Positions 7,811 to 15,670 of a stretch of DNA of 64,000 nt are shown here, piece after piece. The stretch spans positions 682,001 through 746,000 of the forward strand of contig JAPWJW010000001.1 in the NCBI GenBank assembly GCA_028283825.1. Direction: 5' to 3'. The stretch is from Azospirillaceae bacterium. Lineage in GTDB: Bacteria > Pseudomonadota > Alphaproteobacteria > Azospirillales > Azospirillaceae. The number at the start of each line of letters is the position of its first letter. Position 1 is the first letter of the stretch. A program made the position numbers and the translations under genes. The notes below the pieces were generated by a model. That model saw nothing but the letters and a program-made list of their open reading frames with translations. It was not told the origin of the DNA and did no database searches.

Positions 7811-9583
7811 CTATTTGGCCAGCAGGCGGCGGGCCGTTTCCAGGTCGGCACTTACCAGGATGGGGTTGGCCGGCACGGGACCGCGCCCTTCCAGGTAGTC
7901 CAGCGCGGTGGCGCCCTGGCTGTCCTTCAGGTGTGTGTCGGCGCCGGCGGCCAACAGGGCCTGGATGATCGGTAGCCCTGCATTGGCCGCCGCGTACATC
8001 AGCGCGGTGCGCTGGCCATGGGTGATGTTGTAGGTGGCGCACCCTTCGATGGCGCCGCTGTCCGGGATGGCGCTGTTATCCTCGATCTCCCCGGGTGCCA
8101 AGGTTTGCCTGTTTATGGCGGCGCCGGCCTTTAGCAACTGCTGGATGGCATCCAAACTGTTGAACTGGGCCGCCGTCATCAATGGCGTCTTGCCGATGGG
8201 GCTCACGCCATCCACCGGCGTGTGGGCGGCCAGCAGAGTGGCGATGGCCGATGGCCGCACCACCGCCAGCGACAGCAGTGGCTCACCCTTTACTTCCGCC
8301 GGCTCGCCTGCCGCCAGCATCTCGGCCAGCGACGGTTTGGCGTCGGCATCCATGATCGCCACGTTGATGGCGGGCGCGCCGCCATTGATGGTCCATCTGT
8401 AGTCCGACATCAGATTAACGTAGGCGGCTAGGTGCGCGTCCTTTTGGGATAGGCCGAAGGCGTGTTGATAGTAAGCTGCCAAGTCTTGAAGGGCGGCCAG
8501 GAACTGGCCCCGAACCCGCTGGAATTGCATTCGATTCCATACGCTCAAATAAGACCAACTCTCGAGTGGCACTGCCACTTGTGCCAACAGCCACTTCTCC
8601 TGCTGCTCCTCCGGTCGGGCTTGGATCTTTTTTAGTAAATATTGTGGCGTGAGTTGTATCTCCAGGGCGTTGGTATTGGTCGCTCGGGCAAAAATCCTGC
8701 CCATGTAACCCATGCCGGCACAGTGATCGAAATAACCGCCATCAAATGCCATCACCATTTTCCTAAACTGCCGGACGCTGTCAGGAAACCCGGGCTCATC
8801 ACAAGAGGCGAAGGGTGAGTATCGCTGCTCAGCGCTGTACAGCTGTGTATCGATGCTTTCCATCAAGTCGGGATATCGTTTCAGCAGCTTGCAGGAGAGT
8901 TCGATATTGCTGCCGATAAGGGTGGCGAACGGAACCAGGCCGGCGACATCACCTTTGTAGTTTTCCGCTGCCGCGCGCAGGTACGAAAACGTTTCATCCT
9001 GTGCGATCTCCTCGGCGCTGTCGTGGAGCAGTTTGCGCACTTCGGCGTCATGGGCGCCGGGGTTGGCCGATGCCAGCCGCAGCACCATGGCCAGGCCGAT
9101 TCTCCCTTGGGCGGTATCGTAAGTGCGCAGTATTCTTTCGGCATCCATCGGCGCGTCGCCCATGAGGGGGAAGGTGGTCGCGATGATCTGCCGATCGATG
9201 TAAATCGCTTGTCTTTCGTCGCGAATTTCCCGCGCCCATTGGTCCAACTCGGCGGTGCGCTCCTCATATTGCCTGGTCAGGCAGACGGCCGGGGTGTCTG
9301 CCCCCGATCCCAGGCAGATGACCGCCCGTTGATGCAGCCAGCTCCTCTGGCTGGCGACGAAACGGTCGTGTCGCGGGCCGCTGATGTCCAGCAGGTGCTG
9401 GTAAGTCTCGGCCAGTTTCCGGTCATGGGCTGCCAAGTCGGGGTCGGCGCAGATGCGCTTTTCAATCGGGCCGACCGCCTTGGCGCAGTCGAAGCTGGGG
9501 CCGGTGGCGTCCGCCGCCGCCCGTCCGGCGGCCGCGACGGACAGGGGCAACAGCAGTACGACGAGAACCCACAGGCGACGCAT
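7811..9583 (-). CDS. Exported LprI-like (DUF1311) and ankyrin-repeat protein
   Basis: A 590-residue protein with a signal peptide (residues 1 to about 25). Then comes an LprI/DUF1311-type domain with SFDCAKAVGPIEKRICADPDLAAHDRKLAETY and later cysteines in ICLGSG and AVCLTRQYEERTAELD. A long middle region without recognised motifs runs to about residue 440. At least two ankyrin repeats near the C-terminus read TPLMTAAQFNSLDAIQQLLKAGAAIN and TALMYAAANAGLPIIQALLAAGADTHLKD, with a partial third. LprI domains are associated with lysozyme inhibition in mycobacteria, and ankyrin repeats bind proteins. It is the first gene of a run leading into a Crp-type regulator and two retropepsin-like proteins. 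Confidence 0.85.
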   Translation of the reverse strand: MRRLWVLVVLLLPLSVAAAGRAAADATGPSFDCAKAVGPIEKRICADPDLAAHDRKLAETYQHLLDISGPRHDRFVASQRSWLHQRAVICLGSGADTPAVCLTRQYEERTAELDQWAREIRDERQAIYIDRQIIATTFPLMGDAPMDAERILRTYDTAQGRIGLAMVLRLASANPGAHDAEVRKLLHDSAEEIAQDETFSYLRAAAENYKGDVAGLVPFATLIGSNIELSCKLLKRYPDLMESIDTQLYSAEQRYSPFASCDEPGFPDSVRQFRKMVMAFDGGYFDHCAGMGYMGRIFARATNTNALEIQLTPQYLLKKIQARPEEQQEKWLLAQVAVPLESWSYLSVWNRMQFQRVRGQFLAALQDLAAYYQHAFGLSQKDAHLAAYVNLMSDYRWTINGGAPAINVAIMDADAKPSLAEMLAAGEPAEVKGEPLLSLAVVRPSAIATLLAAHTPVDGVSPIGKTPLMTAAQFNSLDAIQQLLKAGAAINRQTLAPGEIEDNSAIPDSGAIEGCATYNITHGQRTALMYAAANAGLPIIQALLAAGADTHLKDSQGATALDYLEGRGPVPANPILVSADLETARRLLAK

Positions 9584-9722
9584 GGTTTCAAATCCCGGTT
9601 GTGGCTGATCATGGCTAACCCAGGCGCTTGCGGTTCACAACAGGGGTAATTGTCAAATATACGACATTCTTCGGTGTCGCGGGGGCGTAGGCTGATTCCA
9701 TAAAAATCCCAGGGAGGACCCC

Positions 9723-10511
9723 ATGTTCGACACCGCCCCCAGGCTGGCCCCCGCCGACCTGCCGCCCTTACGCGATCGCGTCTCGCCCGAGGAATGGCGC
9801 CTGCGTGTCGATCTGGCCGCCGCCTACCGCCTGGTGGCCCTGTTCGGCTGGGATGATCTGGTCTTCACCCACATTTCGGCCCGTGTGCCGGGGCCGGAGC
9901 ACCACTTCCTCATCAACCCCTACGGCCTGCTGTTTGAAGAGATCACGGCCGGCAGCCTGGTGAAGATCGACATGGAAGGCAAGGTGGTGCTGGACACGGG
10001 CTTCCCTGTGAACCCGGCTGGTTTCACCATTCATTCCGCCGTGCACCAGGTGCGTGACGATGCCGGCTGTGTCCTGCACCTGCATACCGCCGATGGCACG
10101 GCGGTCTCCACCCTGGAGGAAGGGCTGTTGCCGCTGAACCAGACGGCGCAGCTGGTGATCGACGACCTGGCCTATCACGACTACGAAGGTGTCGCGTTCA
10201 ACCACGACGAACGCCCACGCCTGCAGCATGACCTGGGGAACAAAAGCACCATGCTGCTACGCAACCACGGTACCCTGACCGTGGGCCGTACGGTGGCGGA
10301 GGCCTTCACCCGCATGTATTTCCTGGAACGGTCCTGCACCATGCAGGTGCGCACCCTCACCATGGGGCGGGCGCTGTACCCCGCCCCGCAGGATGCCATC
10401 GACCGCAACATCCAGATCAGCCGCATGGGCGTCTCACAAGCGGCCAACCTGCTGGTCTGGCCCGCCCTGCTACGCCGCCTGGCGCGGCAGATGCCGGGTT
10501 ATGACGCCTGA
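9723..10511 (+). CDS. Class II aldolase/adducin family protein
   Basis: A 262-residue protein of the FucA/AraD fold. Metal-site histidines appear in CVLHLHTADGTAVST and LLRNHGTLTVGRTVAEAF, and the substrate-side segment is FTHISARVPGPEHHFLINPYG. Family members cleave or epimerise sugar phosphates with Zn2+, but many bacterial adducin-like members are of unknown function. The glutamate that acts as catalytic base in FucA is not clearly placed, so activity is uncertain. GGGAGGA lies directly upstream of ATG 9723 at ideal spacing. The gene is monocistronic, facing a toxin-antitoxin pair that converges from the right. Confidence 0.85.
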   Translation: MFDTAPRLAPADLPPLRDRVSPEEWRLRVDLAAAYRLVALFGWDDLVFTHISARVPGPEHHFLINPYGLLFEEITAGSLVKIDMEGKVVLDTGFPVNPAGFTIHSAVHQVRDDAGCVLHLHTADGTAVSTLEEGLLPLNQTAQLVIDDLAYHDYEGVAFNHDERPRLQHDLGNKSTMLLRNHGTLTVGRTVAEAFTRMYFLERSCTMQVRTLTMGRALYPAPQDAIDRNIQISRMGVSQAANLLVWPALLRRLARQMPGYDA

Positions 10512-10541
10512 GCTTGCGTGGATCGATGCGGCGTGCGCCAC

Positions 10542-10943
10542 TTAGGAAAGCGGGGGCAAGCCAATGGTGCGCGCGGCGGTGTTGAGGGCGTTGTCGAGGG
10601 TCGCCAACGGCAAGCCCTCCCGTTGCGCCAGTTCCAGATATGCCGCGTCGTAAACGGTAAGCCGGTGCTGGCGCGCCAGGGTCAGCACGGCGGTTTCGTC
10701 CGGCGAGCGGTCCACAATCACGCCCAATCGTCCGAGCCGATGCAGGAAGTTCGTCGTATCCTCGGACGTAAGCCGTTGCCGGCGCTCGCTGACGATCAAG
10801 GTGTTGCGTACTTCGAACCACCAAAGACTGGGCGCGTACGCACGGTCGTTGCGAATTCGCTCAAGGGCGCTGGTGGCGAGGGGATGGTCTTCGTCCTTGA
10901 AGGCCCAGCACGCGGCAATGGATGCGTCGATCACGAAGGGCAT
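10542..10943 (-). CDS. vapC: PIN-domain toxin, VapC family
   Basis: A 133-residue PIN-domain ribonuclease. The first acidic motif is VIDASIAACWAF (Asp6), a middle acidic residue lies in LWWFEVRNTL, and the last acidic cluster is LTVYDAAYLELAQREGLPLATLD, as in VapC toxins. VapC proteins cut specific RNAs with Mg2+ and are held inactive by the partner antitoxin. The start codon overlaps the antitoxin stop by one base (TGATG), typical of translational coupling in such pairs. The length is normal and nothing suggests inactivation. Confidence 0.92.
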   Translation of the reverse strand: MPFVIDASIAACWAFKDEDHPLATSALERIRNDRAYAPSLWWFEVRNTLIVSERRQRLTSEDTTNFLHRLGRLGVIVDRSPDETAVLTLARQHRLTVYDAAYLELAQREGLPLATLDNALNTAARTIGLPPLS

Positions 10944-11188
10944 CAGTATTTATGCCCTTCGTGACGGGCCGACAGCAATTCATCCAGGGAAATAGGGCCG
11001 GTCTTCCGCTGAAGATTGCGGATGCCTTCGATGGCATGATCGATTTCTTCCTGCCGCCCTTCCGTCTCAGGAATGATGCGGGCGATGGGGCGGCCATGCC
11101 GGGTGATGACGATGGTCTCGCCCCGTTCCACATCATCCAAAATCTGGGGCAGGTGGGTTTTGGCTTCCGACGATTGAACCTCGCGCAT
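10943..11188 (-). CDS. Phd/YefM-type antitoxin paired with VapC
   Basis: An 81-residue protein with the Phd/YefM fold: an opening MREVQSSEAKTHLPQILDDVERGETIVITRHGRPIARIIP that forms the DNA-binding dimer, and a C-terminal tail (IDHAIEGIRNLQRKTGPISLDELLSARHEG) that would wrap the toxin. Such antitoxins repress their own operon, more tightly together with the toxin. The gene is immediately upstream of the PIN toxin and overlaps it by one base. A second, separate pair of the same type lies at 60.3-61.0 kb. Confidence 0.92.
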   Translation of the reverse strand: MREVQSSEAKTHLPQILDDVERGETIVITRHGRPIARIIPETEGRQEEIDHAIEGIRNLQRKTGPISLDELLSARHEGHKY

Positions 11189-11278
11189 GATCTTTCCCTT
11201 TTCAACCGCCTGCGTTCCGACCAGTCAAATCGACCAGTTGGAATTTATAGGATAGGGGCGAAATATCAATGTCTCCTG

Positions 11279-12289
11279 TCAATACCCTTCGTCCACCCAG
11301 TGCTGGGTGGACTTCTTGGGACGCTTGTAGCCGTTGTCCGGCTGGCGCGGCGGCAGGGGCAGTTCCACCGGGCTCAGATCCTTGTAGGGGATCTGGTGCA
11401 GCAGGTGGGCGATGCAGTTCAGGCGCGCCTTCTTCTTGTTGTCGGCGTCCACGATGTACCAGGGGGCGGTGGCGTGGTCGGTGTGGGCCAGCATCACGTC
11501 TTTGGCCTTGGAATATTCCACCCAGCGGCCGCGCGATTCCAAATCCATGGGCGACAGCTTCCAGCGCTTCATGGGGTTGTGCATGCGTTCGGTGAAGCGC
11601 TTCTCCTGTTCCTCATCGCTGACGGAGAACCAGTACTTCAGCAGGATGATGCCGGATTTCACCAGCATCTCCTCAAATAGCGGGCAGGCGCGCAGGAACT
11701 CCTGGTACTCATCGTCGGTGCAGAAACCCATGACCTTTTCCACGCCGGCGCGGTTGTACCAGCTGCGGTCGAACAGGATCATTTCGCCCGGGCCGGGCAG
11801 GTGCTGGACATACCGCTGGAAATACCACTGGCCCTTTTCCCGTTCCGTCGGCGTGCCCAGGGCCACGACGCGGCAGATGCGGGGGTTCAGGCTTTCGGTG
11901 ATGCGCTTGATGACACCGCCCTTGCCGGCGGCGTCGCGCCCCTCGAACAGCACCACGACCCGCAGGCCCTCGATGCGCACCCATTCCTGCAGCTTCAGCA
12001 GCTCGAACTGCAGGCGCGCCATTTCGTCGATGTACTTGTAGTGCTTGGGCGGCTTGCCGGGCTTGCCGGGGCCCAGGATGTTCCAGCGGTCCTCGATGCG
12101 CTTGTGCTCACGCGCGTTGCGCTTGATCTCGCCGGACAGGACCGGGGCCGGGCTGATGTCGGCCGCCTCTTCCGCCGTGGGCTGGCCGGGTTCGCCGCCG
12201 TTCGCCGGGGGCTTGGCGGCCAGGACCTTGGCGGCCGCCTTCGCGGACTTGCGATTCTGGTTCGCGTGATTGTCGGTCTTGCCGGCCAT
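11279..12289 (-). CDS. ppk2: Polyphosphate kinase 2
   Basis: A 336-residue PPK2-family enzyme. After a Lys/Ala-rich N-terminal extension of about 80 residues come the Walker A motif in FEGRDAAGKGG (about 116-125), the lid/substrate segment NPRICRVVALGTPTEREKGQWYFQRYV, and the Walker B-type MILFDRSWYNRAGVE. The C-terminal part WKLSPMDLESRGRWVEYSKAKD and APWYIVDADNKKKARLN is also conserved. PPK2 enzymes use polyphosphate to phosphorylate GDP/ADP or the reverse; the exact nucleotide preference is not readable here. The gene stands alone. Confidence 0.94.
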   Translation of the reverse strand: MAGKTDNHANQNRKSAKAAAKVLAAKPPANGGEPGQPTAEEAADISPAPVLSGEIKRNAREHKRIEDRWNILGPGKPGKPPKHYKYIDEMARLQFELLKLQEWVRIEGLRVVVLFEGRDAAGKGGVIKRITESLNPRICRVVALGTPTEREKGQWYFQRYVQHLPGPGEMILFDRSWYNRAGVEKVMGFCTDDEYQEFLRACPLFEEMLVKSGIILLKYWFSVSDEEQEKRFTERMHNPMKRWKLSPMDLESRGRWVEYSKAKDVMLAHTDHATAPWYIVDADNKKKARLNCIAHLLHQIPYKDLSPVELPLPPRQPDNGYKRPKKSTQHWVDEGY

Positions 12290-12473
12290 GGACCCATGCC
12301 TCCCAGGATAATTCCGTTACTGAACCATGAAGTGTGCGGGGCACACCATGGCGCCAATGGGGCCGTCCATCCTTGAGGCATGTCAATGGGCAGGTGCGTG
12401 CCATGACTTGCATAATGAAAGTTATTGCGACAGGATCGCGACGACAACCGATCAAAATAAGGGAGATGACGCG

Positions 12474-12980
12474 ATGACCAACGGTGCGCTGGCCGGTGAG
12501 GCCGAACGGATGGAGGCCATGGCGCGGATGGACGGGCTGCACTTCATGCGCGCGCTGATGGCGGGCGACCTGCCGCCGCCGCCCATCGCCCACACCCTGG
12601 GGTTCGCGCCGGTGGAGGTGGACCGGGGCCTGGCGGTGTTCGCCGGCATTCCGCGCCATGCCTATTACAACCCCATCGGCTCCGTGCATGGCGGCTGGAT
12701 CGCTACCCTGCTGGACACCTGCATGGCCTGCGCTATCCAGACCACGCTGACCGGCGGGCGCGGCTACACCACGCTGGAACTGAAGATCAACTACATCCGC
12801 CCGGTGACGGAGGCGACGGGCCCGGTGCGGGCCGAGGGCCGCATCATCCACGGCGGCAGCCGCACCGCCACCGCCGAGGGCCACCTGCTGGACGGCCAGG
12901 GTCGGCTGCTAGCCCACGGCACCACCACGTGCCTGGTGTTCGAACCCCGGGCGGTTCCGGGCGGAGTGTCCAAGGGCTGA
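12474..12980 (+). CDS. PaaI-type acyl-CoA thioesterase
   Basis: A 168-residue hotdog-fold protein. The central motif YYNPIGSVHGGWIATLLDTCMACAI contains the H-G-G-x-x-x-x-x-x-D segment of PaaI-like thioesterases, and the second half (YTTLELKINYIRPVTEATGPVRAEGRIIHGGSR) matches the closing strands. It likely hydrolyses an acyl- or aryl-CoA; the substrate is unknown. ATG 12474 follows GGGAG at 7 nt and is far better than upstream in-frame starts. Its last 72 bp overlap the tail of the convergent GPH transporter gene. Confidence 0.88.
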   Translation: MTNGALAGEAERMEAMARMDGLHFMRALMAGDLPPPPIAHTLGFAPVEVDRGLAVFAGIPRHAYYNPIGSVHGGWIATLLDTCMACAIQTTLTGGRGYTTLELKINYIRPVTEATGPVRAEGRIIHGGSRTATAEGHLLDGQGRLLAHGTTTCLVFEPRAVPGGVSKG

Positions 12981-14390
12981 TGGTTCCACGGTGTTGGCGG
13001 GCAAGGAAGGCGTGCCCGCCGCCCGCCCTCGCAACTCCTCCACCAGGCGGCGGTGCAGGGTGCCGTCCAGCTTGTATCCCGCCATCAGGGCCAGGGTGGC
13101 GAGGAACAGACCGCAGGGCAGCAGCGACATCACCTGGCGCAGATGGCCCAAGGTCTCCGCCGACTGCACCGCGTTGGGCACGAAGCCGATGACGGACAGC
13201 AGCCAGCCCAGCAGGGCGCCGGCCAGGCCCAGGGCCACCTTTTGCGCCAGCGAGGCGACACCGAAGATCTTGGCCTCGTCCCGGCGGCCGAATCGCCATT
13301 CATTGTAGTCGACCAGGTCGGGCAGCATGGCCCAGAAGCCCACGGCGTGGACGGTGCAGCCCACGAACAGGGCGGCGATGACGGCGATGGCCACGGCGGG
13401 CCGGTTGGCGGGTACCGCCAGGAAGGCCAGCGAGGCCACGGCCGCCATGCCGGTGCCGGCCTGCCACGCGCGCTTCTTGCTGGTCCGCCGCGTCAGCCAT
13501 ACCCAGAAGGGCACGCTGGCGGCACTGGCGGCGGAGAAGGCCGGCATGGCATAGGCGGCCAGATCCATGTCGCCGACATCGTATTTGAAGAAATAGACCA
13601 GGTTGCGGAACTGCAAGGCACCCGCCACCTGGATCAGCCCGATGGACAGCAGCAGCCGCATCAGCGGGCCGGATTGCGCCAGCGTGCGCAGGAAACCGCC
13701 GACATCGCTGTCCAGCGTGCCGCTGGAGGCCGGCGCCAGGGGCGGCCATGCCTCCTCCTTCACCACGGCGGCGCACAGCCAGAACAGCGCCACCGACAGG
13801 CCGCCGATCATCAGGCCACCCAAGGCGTACCCCAGGCCGGATGGCCCGCCGGGCGTGGCATGGTCGATGCGCGCCGCCAGCGCCGGCAGCAGGAAGGATA
13901 CGGCGATGCCCCCCATGAAGGCGCAGGTCATGCGATAGCCCGTCAGGCTGGACCTTTCCTCCGCATCCTGGGTGATGCGCGCCGACAGTGAGGCGTAGGG
14001 GATGGAGACGATGGTGTAGACGCCGCGCCAGGCCATGTGGCTGAGGATGGCGTAGGCGATCAGGCCCGTGGGCCCCAGGGCGGGGGCGGTGAAGCAGGCG
14101 GCCATGACCAGGCCCAGCGGCACCCCGCCCCACAGGATGAAGGGGCGGTAGCGGCCCAGCCGCGTGCTGGTGCGGTCGGCCCACACGCCCATCAGGGGAT
14201 TGGCCAGGCCGTCGGCGATGGCGGCCACCATGAAGCCGATGCCCACCCACAGCGGCGGCACGCCCTGCACGTCGGTCTGGAAATAAGCCAGGAACAGGGT
14301 CATCGCCTGCCAGTGCAGGTTCAGCCCCAAATCGCCGATGGCGTAACCCAGCTTGGTCTTCATGGCGACGGGCGCTTGTCCGTATGCCAT
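12909..14390 (-). CDS. GPH family sugar:cation symporter (MelB-like MFS)
   Basis: A 493-residue, 12-helix transporter. GPH signature segments include YAIGDLGLNLHWQAMTLFLAYFQTDV at the start, the NPLMGVWADRTSTRLGRYRPFILWGG loop (D-R-T-x-T-R-x-G-R-x-R-P), and the second-half loop VDYNEWRFGRRDEAKIFGVASLAQKV. Family members import sugars or glycosides with Na+ or H+. It is divergent from a LacI regulator 225 bp away and belongs to the TonB receptor/halogenase-like sugar locus. The final 24 or so residues are encoded on the antisense of the thioesterase 3' end and look like an extension by stop loss. Confidence 0.9.
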   Translation of the reverse strand: MAYGQAPVAMKTKLGYAIGDLGLNLHWQAMTLFLAYFQTDVQGVPPLWVGIGFMVAAIADGLANPLMGVWADRTSTRLGRYRPFILWGGVPLGLVMAACFTAPALGPTGLIAYAILSHMAWRGVYTIVSIPYASLSARITQDAEERSSLTGYRMTCAFMGGIAVSFLLPALAARIDHATPGGPSGLGYALGGLMIGGLSVALFWLCAAVVKEEAWPPLAPASSGTLDSDVGGFLRTLAQSGPLMRLLLSIGLIQVAGALQFRNLVYFFKYDVGDMDLAAYAMPAFSAASAASVPFWVWLTRRTSKKRAWQAGTGMAAVASLAFLAVPANRPAVAIAVIAALFVGCTVHAVGFWAMLPDLVDYNEWRFGRRDEAKIFGVASLAQKVALGLAGALLGWLLSVIGFVPNAVQSAETLGHLRQVMSLLPCGLFLATLALMAGYKLDGTLHRRLVEELRGRAAGTPSLPANTVEPSALGHSARNRPGFEHQARGGAVG

Positions 14391-14568
14391 CTTCCCCCCG
14401 ATTTTATTCTGGTGGGTTCCTTCTTGGGGAACCGCCCCCAGGAAACAACATCTGGTGGCCCCTGCGCCATAGTCGCTTTCGGCGAGGTGGATCGGCAGGA
14501 TGGACGGGTGCGCGTTTTTACGTCATCGATGCGGCATTGCCGGGCACGGGTTCGCCAGGTGATTGTAA

Positions 14569-14587
14569 GGCCGCCGATTTGGCGGCC
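14569..14587 (+). promoter_or_regulatory. Hairpin in the GPH-LacI divergent region
   Basis: GGCCGCC-GATTT-GGCGGCC, a perfect 7-bp stem 27 nt before the LacI start codon. It could be a leader hairpin or an operator; it does not resemble the TGACA-type palindromes seen upstream of the TonB receptor. Confidence 0.35.
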
Positions 14588-14614
14588 AATCTCTGTTGGG
14601 GGGAGTGTGCATTT

Positions 14615-15664
14615 ATGGCGGGGCCTGACCGCAAGCCGACGATCATCGATGTGGCGCGCCTGGCGGGCGCCTCCATCAAGACGGTGTCGCGGGTCATCAA
14701 CAAGGAACGCTACGTCAGCCCCGACATGCAGGAGCGCATCGAAAAGGCGGTGGCCGAACTGGGCTATCAGCCCAACATCCTGGCCCGTAGCCTGGCCAGC
14801 GAGCGCTCCAGCCTGATTGGCCATCTCTACGGCGACGCCGGCGGCCCCTACACCCTGGAAATCCAGGTGGGCCTGCTAAACCGTTGTCGCGCCCACGGCT
14901 ATCACCTGATGATCGAGGAAATCGATTATCGCAGCGCCAACGTGGAACAGCGGGCCAGCGCCATCGTCAACCAGATGCGGCTGGACGGCGTGGTGCTGAC
15001 GGCACCGGTGACCGACAACGCGACCGTGCTGCGCGTCCTGGAACAGGCGGGCGTGCCTTACGTGCGTGTGACCCCGCAGCAGGAATCGGAAACCTCCCCC
15101 TCCGTCCGCATCGATGAACGCCAGGCCGCCTATACCCTGACGCAGCATCTGCTGGCGCTGGGCCACCGGCGCATCGGTTTCATCAAGGGCAAGGCCAACC
15201 ACACGGCGACCATCCTGCGCTACACCGGCTATTGCGACGCGCTGGCCGACGCCGGCTTGCCGCTGGACCCGGTGCTGGTGGAACAGGGGGAGTTCACCTT
15301 CATCTCCGCCGTGCCCTGCGCCCGCCGACTGCTGGACCGTCCCGACCGGCCCACCGCCATCTTCGCCAGCAACGACGAAATGGCCGCCGCCGTGGTGGCG
15401 GAGGCGCACAACCGCGGCTTCACCCTGCCCGACGCCCTGTCGGTGGTGGGCTTCGACGACACGCCGCTGGCGGAAATGATGTGGCCGCCGCTGACCACCG
15501 TGCGCCAGCCGGTGCGCGAAATGGCGGAGACGGCGGCCGACATCCTGATCGGCCTGCTGGGCCAGCGCGGCAAGGTCGACTGGCCCACGCCCGTGCCGCA
15601 CCAGATGCTGGCCCACACCGTCCTGCTGCGCCAGTCGACGGCCCGGGCGCCGGCCAAAGTCTGA
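14615..15664 (+). CDS. LacI family transcriptional regulator (first copy)
   Basis: A 349-residue repressor. The N-terminal HTH reads PTIIDVARLAGASIKTVSRVINKERYVS with hinge ELGYQPNILARSLAS. The sugar-binding core includes LLALGHRRIGFIKG, FASNDEMAAAVVAEA and VVGFDDTPLAEMMWPPLTTVRQP, all standard LacI/GalR landmarks. ATG 14615 follows a GGGGGGAG ribosome-binding site; the longer open frame upstream is not needed. It is divergent from the GPH symporter and converges with the halogenase-like gene (6 nt apart). Its recognition helix core SIKTVSRV is identical to that of the second LacI gene of this locus, so both may recognise the same operators. Confidence 0.92.
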   Translation: MAGPDRKPTIIDVARLAGASIKTVSRVINKERYVSPDMQERIEKAVAELGYQPNILARSLASERSSLIGHLYGDAGGPYTLEIQVGLLNRCRAHGYHLMIEEIDYRSANVEQRASAIVNQMRLDGVVLTAPVTDNATVLRVLEQAGVPYVRVTPQQESETSPSVRIDERQAAYTLTQHLLALGHRRIGFIKGKANHTATILRYTGYCDALADAGLPLDPVLVEQGEFTFISAVPCARRLLDRPDRPTAIFASNDEMAAAVVAEAHNRGFTLPDALSVVGFDDTPLAEMMWPPLTTVRQPVREMAETAADILIGLLGQRGKVDWPTPVPHQMLAHTVLLRQSTARAPAKV

Positions 15665-15670
15665 AGAAGG

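Noticed and set aside
9662-9679. CGACA...TGTCG inverted repeat upstream of the class II aldolase gene
   Set aside because: Only 5-bp arms with an 8-nt spacer; expected by chance in GC-rich DNA.
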